Shown: positions 33,718-41,069 of the stretch, piece after piece | Layout of the letters: each line of letters begins with the position of its first letter | Numbering within the stretch: position 1 is the first letter of the stretch | Assembly (NCBI GenBank): GCA_036675345.1 | Contig: JAKFFE010000047.1 | Location: 62,001 to 126,000 of the forward strand | Length of the DNA: 64,000 bases | From: JALYOC01 sp036675345 | GTDB lineage: Bacteria; Myxococcota; Myxococcia; Myxococcales; Myxococcaceae | Reading direction: 5' to 3' | Made by a program: the position numbers and the translations under genes | Notes under the pieces: generated by a model | Databases searched by the model: none | The model's input: only the letters and a program-made list of their open reading frames with translations | Told to the model about the DNA's origin: nothing

Positions 33718-34791
33718 TCAGACTCCGGTCCGCGCCAGCTTCACCAGGCAGCGGGCCACCTTGGAGGCGTCATGCCGGATGAAGCGGCCACCCTTGAGCA
33801 GGTCCGCCTCCACCGGGATCACCCCCAGCTCGATCAGCGCCCGCCGGTCCACCGCCACCGGCAGGCTGCCCCGGTGCGCGTACCAGCGGACCACGTCGTC
33901 CGGAGGCAGCGCCGCGTTGCACAGGGCCACGTCAATCACCGGCCCCACGTGCTGGAGGATGGTGCGCACGTGGTCCAGACAGTTCATCCCGTCCGTCTCC
34001 CCCGGCTGGGTCATCAGATTGGAGAGGTAGACCTTCAGCCCGCGCGACTCGCGCAGCGCCTGGGCCACCCCGTCCACCAGTAGATTGGGCATCACGCTGG
34101 AGAACAGCGACCCCGGCCCGATGGTGATCAGGTCCGCGTTGTAGATCGCCTCCAGCACCCCGTCGGTGGCCGGCGGGGCCCGCGGCGAGAGCGAGACCTG
34201 GGTCACCGGCGCATGGGCCTTGGACAGGTTCCGCTCCCCCACCACCCGCGACCCGTCGGCCAGGTGCGCCACCAGCTGCACCGGCTCCAGGGTGGAGGGC
34301 AACACCGTGCCCCGGGCGTTGAGCAGCACCCCGGACATCTTCACCGCCTCCAGAAAGTCGCCCTTCAGCTCCGCCAGGGCGGCGATCAGCAGATTGCCCA
34401 CCGCGTGGCCGCCCAGGCCCGGGCCGCGGTCGAAGCGGTACTGGAACAGCTCGGAGAGCGGGCTCCTGGCGCCGGCCAGGGCCACCAGACAGTTGCGCAC
34501 GTCCCCCGGAGGCAGCGTCCCCCGGGTCCGACGCAGCTTGCCGGAGGAGCCACCGTCGTCGCTCATCGCCACGATCGCGGTCAGGTCCAGCCCGGGATCC
34601 TCGCCCCGGGCCTTGGCGCGCTTGGCCAGCCCCTTGAGCACCACCGGCAGCCCGGTCCCTCCCCCGATGCAGGCGATCCGCGTGGGTCGGGACTCGATGC
34701 TTCCCGGATTGAGTCGATTGCGTTCCCGCTCTTCAGAGATGCGGACCTGCCGCATCTGCACGCCGGAGTTCGGCGCGTCCACCTGGTTCAT
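33718..34791 (-). CDS. exoF: YvcK/CofD-like nucleotide-sugar-binding protein (ExoF)
   Basis: 357 residues. Family signatures IACIGGGTGLPVVLKGL (about 42-58) and AMSDDGGSSGKLRR (about 78-91), then GDVRNCLVALAG and the later GPGSLFSSVMPNLL, place it in the YvcK/GlmR family, whose members bind UDP-sugars and act in cell-wall precursor control. Its position between the phosphoglycosyltransferase and acyltransferase genes matches ExoF. I chose ATG 34791 (GGGGAGTGGGGA just upstream) rather than an upstream in-frame start. Whether it controls precursor supply for the coat or acts in synthesis is not shown by sequence. Confidence 0.85.
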   Translation of the reverse strand: MNQVDAPNSGVQMRQVRISEERERNRLNPGSIESRPTRIACIGGGTGLPVVLKGLAKRAKARGEDPGLDLTAIVAMSDDGGSSGKLRRTRGTLPPGDVRNCLVALAGARSPLSELFQYRFDRGPGLGGHAVGNLLIAALAELKGDFLEAVKMSGVLLNARGTVLPSTLEPVQLVAHLADGSRVVGERNLSKAHAPVTQVSLSPRAPPATDGVLEAIYNADLITIGPGSLFSSVMPNLLVDGVAQALRESRGLKVYLSNLMTQPGETDGMNCLDHVRTILQHVGPVIDVALCNAALPPDDVVRWYAHRGSLPVAVDRRALIELGVIPVEADLLKGGRFIRHDASKVARCLVKLARTGV

Positions 34792-34888
34792 TGTGTTCCC
34801 CACTCCCCGTCCCGCCCGTCCAACCGACACCCAACCCACCAGGTCCTATCCAAGGACCGCGCCAACCCCGCCCTGCCCTGCGTTGCCG

Positions 34889-36256
34889 CTACCGCGCCCC
34901 CCGACCGAGCAGCACGTGCCGCACAGTGTGGAAAATGATCGCCAGATCGAGGAACAGCGAGCCGTTCTTCACGTAGTAGAGGTCGAACTCCAGCTTGTTG
35001 CGCGCGTCCTCCACCGAGGCCCCGTACGGGTAGCGGATCTGCGCCCACCCGGTGATGCCCGGCTTGACCGCCTCGCGCAGCCCGTAGAACGGGATCTGCT
35101 GCTTGAGCTGGTCGGTGAACACCTTCCGCTCCGGCCGCGGCCCCACGAAGCTCATGTCGCCGGCGAGGACGTTGATCACCTGGGGGATCTCATCGATCCG
35201 GGTCTTGCGGATGAACTTGCCCACCCGGGTGACGCGGTCGTCGTTGGTCTTGGCCCACACCGCGCCGTTCTTCTCCGCGTCGGTGCGCATGCTGCGGAAC
35301 TTCCACAGCTTGTACTCCTTGCCGTCCAGGCCCACCCGCTCCTGGCCGTAGAAGATGGGTCCCGGGTTGTCCAGCTTGATGGCCACCGCCACCAGGGCCA
35401 TCAGCGGGCTGGCCACCGCCACCAGCACCGAGGACACCGCCAGGTCGAACACCCGCTTGAGGAACCGGCGCACCGAGGAGACGCTCAGCTCGTCCGCGAA
35501 GGCCAGCTCGGAGGCGCGCAGCTGGGAGATCGGAATCCGGCGCAGCACCCGCTCCATGAAGCCGGCGCCGTCGTAGACCCGCATCCCGGAGATCCGGCAC
35601 TTGAGCAGCGGCTCCACCCAGCGGGCGCCACGCGGCTCATCCAGGGCCATCACCACGTAGTCGGCGCGCAGCCGGCGGGCGGCCACATCCAGCGGCTCGC
35701 GGTCCGGGGTGGTCTCCCGCGGAGGCTCCACCAGCTCGGTGACCACGAACGCGTTCTCGGTCTCCTCCTGGACGGCGTTGGCCACCTGGCGGGCCTTGGG
35801 ACCCTGGCCCACGATCATCACCCGCGAAGGAGCGCCGATCAGCGCGCGGATCCCGGCCCGCACCAGCAACGTCCCGGCCACCGCGCCCGCCGCACCGCCC
35901 AGCACCGCCCCGGTGGGCAGCGAGACCGGCAGCAGCGCGGTCAGCCCGCCCAGGGCCACCGCGGCCACCCCGGCCGCCTTGAGCATCCGGGTGCCAATCC
36001 GCCGGTCCTCGACCGCGACCCGCAGGTCGTAGAGGTCCAGGATGTAGAGCGCGAACTGGAAGGAGCAGACCAGCGCGAAGCTGACCAGGAGCAGCGCCGG
36101 CCAGAGCAGCGGCAGCTGGATCTGCGATTCTGGAGGAGCAAACGCGCTGGCAACCGCGAACGCCCCCACCAGCCCGGCCACGGCGATGGCCGCCGTCTCC
36201 GCAGTGAAAAACGCCAACTTCCGACCCGAATAGTAGTGATGGAACAACCGAAGCAT
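34889..36256 (-). CDS. exoE: Polyprenyl-phosphate hexose-1-phosphate transferase (ExoE)
   Basis: 455 residues, WbaP/WcaJ type. Four or five N-terminal membrane helices precede a cytoplasmic Rossmann-like part (SRVMIVGQGPKA near 155). A further helix leads into the catalytic Bac_transf domain (about 265-455): KRVFDLAVSS, FYGQERVGLDG, KFRSMRTDAE, RKTRIDEIPQ and FVGPRPER. It starts repeat-unit synthesis by moving sugar-1-phosphate to undecaprenyl phosphate. M. xanthus ExoE uses galactose-1-phosphate; that specificity is not proven here. I chose ATG 36256; GTG 36286 is possible. The 152-base leader contains a strong hairpin. Confidence 0.86.
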   Translation of the reverse strand: MLRLFHHYYSGRKLAFFTAETAAIAVAGLVGAFAVASAFAPPESQIQLPLLWPALLLVSFALVCSFQFALYILDLYDLRVAVEDRRIGTRMLKAAGVAAVALGGLTALLPVSLPTGAVLGGAAGAVAGTLLVRAGIRALIGAPSRVMIVGQGPKARQVANAVQEETENAFVVTELVEPPRETTPDREPLDVAARRLRADYVVMALDEPRGARWVEPLLKCRISGMRVYDGAGFMERVLRRIPISQLRASELAFADELSVSSVRRFLKRVFDLAVSSVLVAVASPLMALVAVAIKLDNPGPIFYGQERVGLDGKEYKLWKFRSMRTDAEKNGAVWAKTNDDRVTRVGKFIRKTRIDEIPQVINVLAGDMSFVGPRPERKVFTDQLKQQIPFYGLREAVKPGITGWAQIRYPYGASVEDARNKLEFDLYYVKNGSLFLDLAIIFHTVRHVLLGRGAR

Positions 36257-36330
36257 TGCTGAACCGCCCCCGCCCGTCCTCGACACCCAGTTGAAAATCA
36301 GCCCCAGCCCCGAACAGCCCGTCCCGACAC

Positions 36331-36352
36331 CGCGGCCCCCGAAGGGGCCGCG
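36331..36352 (-). promoter_or_regulatory. Stable UUCG-loop hairpin between exoD and exoE
   Basis: A perfect nine-base stem (CGCGGCCCC/GGGGCCGCG) closes a four-base loop. Read on the transcribed minus strand, the loop is C(TTCG)G, the extra-stable UUCG tetraloop. No T-run follows on that strand, so it is unlikely to end transcription by itself. It may set mRNA end points or attenuate expression between the export/kinase genes and the synthesis genes. Confidence 0.6.
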
Positions 36353-36408
36353 TCACCTCTCCTAGACTCCCATCCCCCCAAGCCGGCCGGGGGACAGGCC
36401 CTGCACCC

Positions 36409-37140
36409 CTACTTGCCGTAGGCCTTGATGTAGGGGGTGGCGTTCATCTCCGCCCCGTTGAGCACGCAGCCCACCACCGGCGCCCCGTTGAGCTGGTCGA
36501 TGGCCTGGTTCACCATCCGCATCGGGGTGACGTTGGCCCGGACCACCATCAGCACCCCATCCACCAGCGGACTGGCGATGGCGGCGTCGGCGAACGGCAG
36601 CGTCGGCGGCAGGTCGATGTAGACCTCGTCGAAGCTCTCGCGCACCCGGGCCAGGAACTGCTTCATCCGGGCCGAGGCCAGCACCTGGGTGGGATCCTCC
36701 GGCGTCTCGCCGGCCGGGATCACCGCCAGGCGGGTGGACTGGAAGCGGCGCACCACATCGCGCACCTCCACCTCCCCGGCCAGCAGCTCGGTGAGGCCCG
36801 GCTTGGACCGGATCCCCAGCGCCTGGGCCACCTGGCCCCGCCGCAGGTCCGCGTCGATCAGCAGGATCCGCCGGTCCACGTTGGCCCGGGCCGCGGTCAG
36901 CGCCAGGTTCACCGAGGTCAGGGTCTTGCCCTCCCCCGGCATCGAAGAGGTGATGGCAATGGTCTTCATCGCCCGCACCTCCCGCATCCGCTCCAGCCGG
37001 TAGTACAGCGTCCGGTACTGCTCGGCCGCGTTGGAGGCCGGCGCCGTCAAGGTCACCAACCGCCGGTCGACCTCGTTGCTGGTGGCCGGCTCATCCACCC
37101 GCGGCAGGAAGTTCGTCGCCCGTTCAATCGTCTCGTCCAT
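36409..37140 (-). CDS. exoD: Bacterial tyrosine kinase-type ATPase (ExoD/BtkA)
   Basis: 243 residues. BY-kinase ATPase motifs: Walker A SSMPGEGKT (about 78-86), Walker A' ILLIDADLRRG and Walker B VYIDLPPT. The membrane and periplasmic module is absent because it is the separate product exoC, as in Gram-positive CapA/CapB pairs and in M. xanthus ExoC/ExoD. The C-terminus TPYIKAYGK has just two tyrosines instead of a long tyrosine cluster. I chose ATG 37140 with GGAGGGTGTGGGG upstream. It controls polymer length or export through phosphorylation cycling with the co-polymerase. Confidence 0.85.
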   Translation of the reverse strand: MDETIERATNFLPRVDEPATSNEVDRRLVTLTAPASNAAEQYRTLYYRLERMREVRAMKTIAITSSMPGEGKTLTSVNLALTAARANVDRRILLIDADLRRGQVAQALGIRSKPGLTELLAGEVEVRDVVRRFQSTRLAVIPAGETPEDPTQVLASARMKQFLARVRESFDEVYIDLPPTLPFADAAIASPLVDGVLMVVRANVTPMRMVNQAIDQLNGAPVVGCVLNGAEMNATPYIKAYGK

Positions 37141-37219
37141 TCCCCACACCCTCCACGTTCCTACGAGTCTTTGGTTCACCAGGAAGGGACCGGGAGAATC
37201 GCCCGGTCCCTCCCTGCAA

Positions 37220-38629
37220 TTAGTTCAGCGTCCTGGGAGCCACCGTGTTGCGTCCGCCCGGGGGCGGAAGCAAAACCCGCTTCTCCGACTTGCTGCTCTG
37301 CATGTTCGGGACCACCGCCAGCACCGGCAGGGGCAGCTGCTCCCTCAGCTCGGCGCTGTCGCGGATGCTGTCGTCGCGCAGCTCCAGCACGATGGCGGTC
37401 AGCACTCCCAGGGACAGCGCAATCAAGAGCGCGATCACCAGGCCACCCATCCGGTCCGGGCTGGCCGGCACCACCGGCACCCCGGCGGGGGAGATCACGT
37501 TGAACAGGGTGGCGGCGCTCTTGGCCTCCAGGTCCTGGGCCAGCTCGGCCTCCAGCTGCCGGGTGACCACGCTGTTGTACTTGGCGCGGGCCAGCTCGTA
37601 ATCGCGGTTGAGCACCTCCAGCCCCTGCGCCCACTTGGGGGTGTTCTCCAGCCGCTTCTGGAACACCACCGCCTGGTTGCGCAGCTCCTCGATCTCCGCC
37701 TTCAGCGACTCCACCGACTGGGCGGCCAGCACCCGCTCCCGGCGCTCCACCACCATCGAGTTCTCCGCCTCCTCGCGGCGCTGCTGGATCACCGCCAGCT
37801 CGTTCTCCAGCCGCTGGACCTCGGGGTGATCCTCGGTCCACTGGGTGCGCGCGGCCACCAGGGCGCGGTGGAGACTGGACTCGGCGGCCTGCATCCGGCC
37901 CGCCTCGCTGTCGCCCGCGGCGCGGGACCGGGCCAGCTCACTGCGGCGGACCTCCGCCGAGCGCAGGGAGTCCATCTTCATCGACAGCTGTCCGCTGAGG
38001 CGGTCCAGCCAGCGCATGTTGGCCTCCATCTGCTCGGGCAGTTCGCCGATGTGGTCCACCTTGTACTGGGCCACCTTCCGCTCCCAGTCGGCGACCACCA
38101 GCTTGAGCCGGTTCACCTCATCGGTGAACAGGGTGGTGGCGCGCTGCGCCTGGTGCTGGCGGATCTTCAAGGTCTCCTCCGACCAGACCGCCGGCAGCCG
38201 GTTGGCGACCTTGGCCGCCACCTCCGGATCCTCGGCGGAGTAGGTGAGCTCGAACGCGGTCTCCCCCTCCACCTTCACCTCCAGGTCCTCGCGCATCTTC
38301 TCCACCGCGGCCTCGATGCCGTAGTCGGCCACCAGCTCCGGATAGAGGTTCAGCTCCTCGATTGCCCGCTGCAGCACCGGCCGCGCCAGCAACTCCTGGC
38401 GGACGGTGAGCAGCCGCTGCTCGATCGCCTCACTGACCGTCCGGCGAACCATCTCCCCCTCTGGCCGCTGCGGCTCTACCCGCACCACCACCGTCGAGGT
38501 GTACACGCTCGGGAGGCTTGCCACGATTGCGGCACCCACCGCGAACACGCCGGCAGTGATTGCCCCGACGAGGACCTTGCGCCGCCAAATGGCAGCCAAC
38601 ACCTGATCTGCCGTCATCCCACGCTCCAT
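37220..38629 (-). CDS. exoC: Wzz/GNVR-type polysaccharide co-polymerase (ExoC)
   Basis: 469 residues. Two membrane helices (about 16-36 and 405-427) bracket a large periplasmic domain that is mostly coiled coil (about 130-340). The Wzz entry region carries YTSTVVVRVEPQ and the exit region the P-rich ISPAGVPVVPASPDR. This is the polysaccharide co-polymerase plan. The kinase half is the next gene, exoD. I chose ATG 38629 with GGGGAGGAGCGG upstream; ATG 38617 is also possible. The C-terminal cytoplasmic tail is short and likely contacts ExoD. Confidence 0.86.
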   Translation of the reverse strand: MERGMTADQVLAAIWRRKVLVGAITAGVFAVGAAIVASLPSVYTSTVVVRVEPQRPEGEMVRRTVSEAIEQRLLTVRQELLARPVLQRAIEELNLYPELVADYGIEAAVEKMREDLEVKVEGETAFELTYSAEDPEVAAKVANRLPAVWSEETLKIRQHQAQRATTLFTDEVNRLKLVVADWERKVAQYKVDHIGELPEQMEANMRWLDRLSGQLSMKMDSLRSAEVRRSELARSRAAGDSEAGRMQAAESSLHRALVAARTQWTEDHPEVQRLENELAVIQQRREEAENSMVVERRERVLAAQSVESLKAEIEELRNQAVVFQKRLENTPKWAQGLEVLNRDYELARAKYNSVVTRQLEAELAQDLEAKSAATLFNVISPAGVPVVPASPDRMGGLVIALLIALSLGVLTAIVLELRDDSIRDSAELREQLPLPVLAVVPNMQSSKSEKRVLLPPPGGRNTVAPRTLN

Positions 38630-38651
38630 CGTTCCGCTCCTCCCCAACCCC

Positions 38652-39800
38652 TTAAAACGCCCTGAAGTTCATTCTCAGGGACGCGATGTTCCGTTCCAGC
38701 CGTGCTGCGCTGGCCGCCCGAGTGGGCGACCCGAACTGCGAAATCCGATCCACCGACAACGTGAAGGACAGGTTCCGATACGCCTGCCATTCGACTCCAC
38801 CGCCCAGCGCGTAACCCATCGACACCACCGCCGGATCCAGGCTGGTCCAGTTCTCATCCGGAGCCGCCGCGTTCCGATACGCGCTGGTCATCAGGTACAG
38901 CCGCACCGACCGCCACAGCCGCCAGTCACCGTGCAGCGACGCGTAGTCCGCCCACTGCGCCGAGGTGAAACCCGAGGCGCCCACCAGGTCGTGGCCCGCC
39001 GAGAAGGACACGTCGAACACCCGTCCATCCCGGTTCAGGTCCAGCTGCACCCGCGGCACCACCGCAAAGCTCTCCCCGTTGCGGGAGAAGAAGGAGGGGC
39101 CGGCCCGCAGCGCCAGGTTGATCTGCCGGGTCAGCCGGTACCGCCAGGCGGCGCCCACGCCATGGGCCACCGCGTTCTCGTCCTCGAACAGGAAGTACTG
39201 CATCCGGTAGTCCGCCCCCAGCTGCGAGCGGGGAGTCAGCCCCAACCAGCTCTCCAGGAAGGGCTCGTGCTTCATCCCCACCCCGCCGCCGGACTCCAGG
39301 ATCTGCAGCCCCTCGAAGCGGTAGCCGGCGCGGGCAGTGACCCGCCGGGTCAGCTGGTAGGAGAAGGCCCCCTCGGCCCGCCCGTAGAACACCGGGGCCA
39401 GGCTGCGCGCCATCCCCGCCCGCGGCAGCGAGGTCGGATCCGAGACCCGCCAGATGCGCAGGTCGGTGTCCAACCGGAGCCGGTCGGTGAAGCGCTTGTC
39501 CACCTCCAGCATCCCGCGGTGATCGAAAGTCGTGTTCCCCGACCCGTGGCGGAGGGTGAAGTCCAGCGCGTACCAGCTGTCCACCTTCAGGGTGGGATCG
39601 GAGACCTTCAGCCCCAGCTGCGGGGTCAGCTTGCTCATCAGCAAGCCGGTGGGCTGGCCGATCTCTCCCAGGAGCGGATCGTCGTCGTACCGCTCCTCGG
39701 CGAAGATCCTCAGGCTGGGCTCCAGCTGCACCCCGCCCACTGCGTGGGTGGCGCCAAGCAGCGCCACCGTGATGAACAGTCTCTTCAGTTGCGCACTCAC
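38652..39800 (-). CDS. exoB: Outer-membrane beta-barrel protein of the exo locus (ExoB)
   Basis: 382 residues. After a signal peptide the sequence is alternating amphipathic strands with aromatic ends (YALDFTLRHG, RLRLDTDLRIWRV, TARAGYRFEGL, LGADYRMQYFLF, WRYRLTRQINLALRAG) and it finishes ...LRMNFRAF with a C-terminal Phe, a signal for outer-membrane barrel insertion. I chose GTG 39800 with GGGAGGTCGG upstream. It sits directly after a short OPX lipoprotein gene. In M. xanthus, OPX proteins that lack an outer-membrane segment work with a separate barrel of this kind, which is the likely role here. Confidence 0.8.
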   Translation of the reverse strand: MSAQLKRLFITVALLGATHAVGGVQLEPSLRIFAEERYDDDPLLGEIGQPTGLLMSKLTPQLGLKVSDPTLKVDSWYALDFTLRHGSGNTTFDHRGMLEVDKRFTDRLRLDTDLRIWRVSDPTSLPRAGMARSLAPVFYGRAEGAFSYQLTRRVTARAGYRFEGLQILESGGGVGMKHEPFLESWLGLTPRSQLGADYRMQYFLFEDENAVAHGVGAAWRYRLTRQINLALRAGPSFFSRNGESFAVVPRVQLDLNRDGRVFDVSFSAGHDLVGASGFTSAQWADYASLHGDWRLWRSVRLYLMTSAYRNAAAPDENWTSLDPAVVSMGYALGGGVEWQAYRNLSFTLSVDRISQFGSPTRAASAARLERNIASLRMNFRAF

Positions 39801-39868
39801 GCCCGACCTCCCTCCCCGCCCACCATCACCGTCCACACCCGAAAACGCCTCGTGCTGCACCACCGTCG

Positions 39869-40447
39869 CTACGGCACCACCACCGTGTCACCGGGCAGCA
39901 GCGCGAAGTCGCGCATCACCTGGTCGCCCTCTTCGGCGGACATCAGATCGCTGTAGCGGACCGGGATCTGCTTGCCGTTGTCCTGGTTGCGGATCACCAC
40001 GATCCCATCGGTGTTGGCGAAGTCGGAGAAGCCGCCGGCCAGGGCAATCGCCTGGACCACCGAGACCCGGCCGCGCAGCGGGAACATCCCCGGGCGGGCC
40101 ACCTCACCGGTGACGAAGATCCGGGAGGAGTTCACCTCGCGGACGATCACGGTCACCTTCGGCTCCTGCACGAAGGGGGTCAGCTTCTCCTTGATGATCT
40201 TCTCCAGCTCCTGCGGCGTCTGCCCCGCCGCCTTGAGCTCACCGACCATCGGGAGGCTGATGTACCCATCCGGTCGGACCGGGACCACCCGGGACAGGTC
40301 CCCGTCCCGCCAGACCGAGACGTCCAGGACGTCCTCGCGACCGATCCGGTACGCCACCTCCTCGTTGGTCTCCACCTTCACCCGCTGGTGCGCGCAGCCA
40401 GAGACCGTCGCCACCACCATCGCCACCGCCCACAGAGCCTTCTTCAT
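39869..40447 (-). CDS. exoA: Polysaccharide export (OPX/Wza-family) lipoprotein (ExoA)
   Basis: 192 residues. The signal peptide ends in lipobox VSGC (Cys18). A Poly_export domain (YRIGREDVLDVSVWRD, VRPDGYISLPMVGEL, VQEPKVTVIV) and one SLBB domain (IFVTGEVARPGMFPL, VVQAIALAGGFSDFA) follow; the protein ends at ALLPGDTVVVP. It lacks the C-terminal part that forms the outer-membrane helical barrel in E. coli Wza, so it is about half Wza length. I chose ATG 40447 with GGGAGG eleven bases upstream and a good signal peptide. It is the first gene of the operon and lies behind a sigma54-type promoter. M. xanthus ExoA is also called FdgA. Confidence 0.86.
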   Translation of the reverse strand: MKKALWAVAMVVATVSGCAHQRVKVETNEEVAYRIGREDVLDVSVWRDGDLSRVVPVRPDGYISLPMVGELKAAGQTPQELEKIIKEKLTPFVQEPKVTVIVREVNSSRIFVTGEVARPGMFPLRGRVSVVQAIALAGGFSDFANTDGIVVIRNQDNGKQIPVRYSDLMSAEEGDQVMRDFALLPGDTVVVP

Positions 40448-40519
40448 CGTGTGCTCGCCTCCCAGATTCATCCGCCGCCCGATCGCTCCAGACGGCTGCA
40501 CCATCGCGGCGACCGGAAT

Positions 40520-40536
40520 AGCAGCCGGTGTGCCAA
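40520..40536 (-). promoter_or_regulatory. Sigma54-type -24/-12 promoter of the exo operon
   Basis: The minus strand reads TTGGCAC-ACCGG-CTGCT, one change from the TTGGCAC-N5-TTGCW consensus. The GG and GC pairs sit exactly 12 bases apart. Transcription would begin near 40510 and give a leader of about 63 bases before exoA. In M. xanthus the exo operon is under an enhancer-binding protein (Nla6), consistent with this. Confidence 0.75.
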
Positions 40537-40561
40537 GCGCCGCGGCACGCAACCCCGCGAG

Positions 40562-40573
40562 ATCCCGCGGGAT
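40562..40573. promoter_or_regulatory. 12-base perfect palindrome upstream of the exo promoter
   Basis: ATCCCGCGGGAT, 26 bases upstream of the -24 element, next to a related CCCGCGAGAT. It could be an operator for a dimeric regulator. The distance is short for a sigma54 enhancer site, so its role is open. Confidence 0.4.
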
Positions 40574-40782
40574 GACCGCACGGCTGCTGCCCGCTCCGGC
40601 GGCGAGGCGGAAAAAAGGAATGCCTTGCGACCCGATCACCTTCTGCGAGTACGGAGGCGAAGGTGCGTCTGTGGAGAAAGGGTTTACCCACCCCACGGAA
40701 GCGGCGGACCTCTCTGCTCTGAACGAAGCGACGGCACGCGCTTTGAAAGGAGACCGGCTGCAGCAGAAGGAGGGGGAGGGAA

Positions 40783-40980
40783 ATGGGGAAGGCAGCAGGA
40801 TTGATGGCAGTGGTGTTCATGGTGGGTGGCGGCGTGATGACCGTCACCTCGGCAGCGTTGGGTCACTTCGCGGAGGCCGCCGCGCTGGCGGTGGTGGGCC
40901 TGGGGATGTTCGGGACCAGCCAGTTCCTCTCGCCGCAGCCCAAGGCACATCCGAAGCCGGCGCCGTCGGAGGCGCATTGA
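40783..40980 (+). CDS. Small two-helix membrane protein, 65 residues
   Basis: Unknown protein. The ribosome site AAGGAGGGGGAGGGAA directly before the ATG is one of the strongest in the window and supports a real gene. Two hydrophobic helices (about 5-24 and 27-47) are joined by a short turn, then a Pro/Lys tail (PQPKAHPKPAPSEAH). Both ends should face the same side of the membrane. It lies divergent from exoA and 89 bases before treZ. No function can be named. Confidence 0.65.
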   Translation: MGKAAGLMAVVFMVGGGVMTVTSAALGHFAEAAALAVVGLGMFGTSQFLSPQPKAHPKPAPSEAH

Positions 40981-41069
40981 GCTTCTTGTAGGGAGGGCGC
41001 CCAAGCGGGCGAGCACTCCAGGCGTGGCCAGTCCCATAACGCCCCAGCCGGGGCGAACTTGCGGGGGTC

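Larger units (their letters stand above)
40448..40782. other. Divergent intergenic region between exoA and the small membrane protein gene
   Basis: 335 bases holding the exo sigma54 promoter and palindrome. Close to the plus-strand gene, CGGCACG-CGCT-TTGAA (40732-40747) resembles a sigma54 site in spacing but has GA instead of the required GC at -12. An open frame from the ATG at 40621 is discussed among the rejected items. Confidence 0.6.

Noticed and set aside
40732..40747. CGGCACG-CGCT-TTGAA before the small membrane protein gene, like a sigma54 site
   Set aside because: The -12 element has GA where GC is essential. Kept only as a note in the intergenic entry.
40621..40803. Open frame starting MPCDPITFCEYG in the exo upstream region
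   Set aside because: The first 50 residues look protein-like, but the AAGGA is directly against the ATG, the frame runs into the small membrane protein gene in another frame, and it becomes low-complexity.
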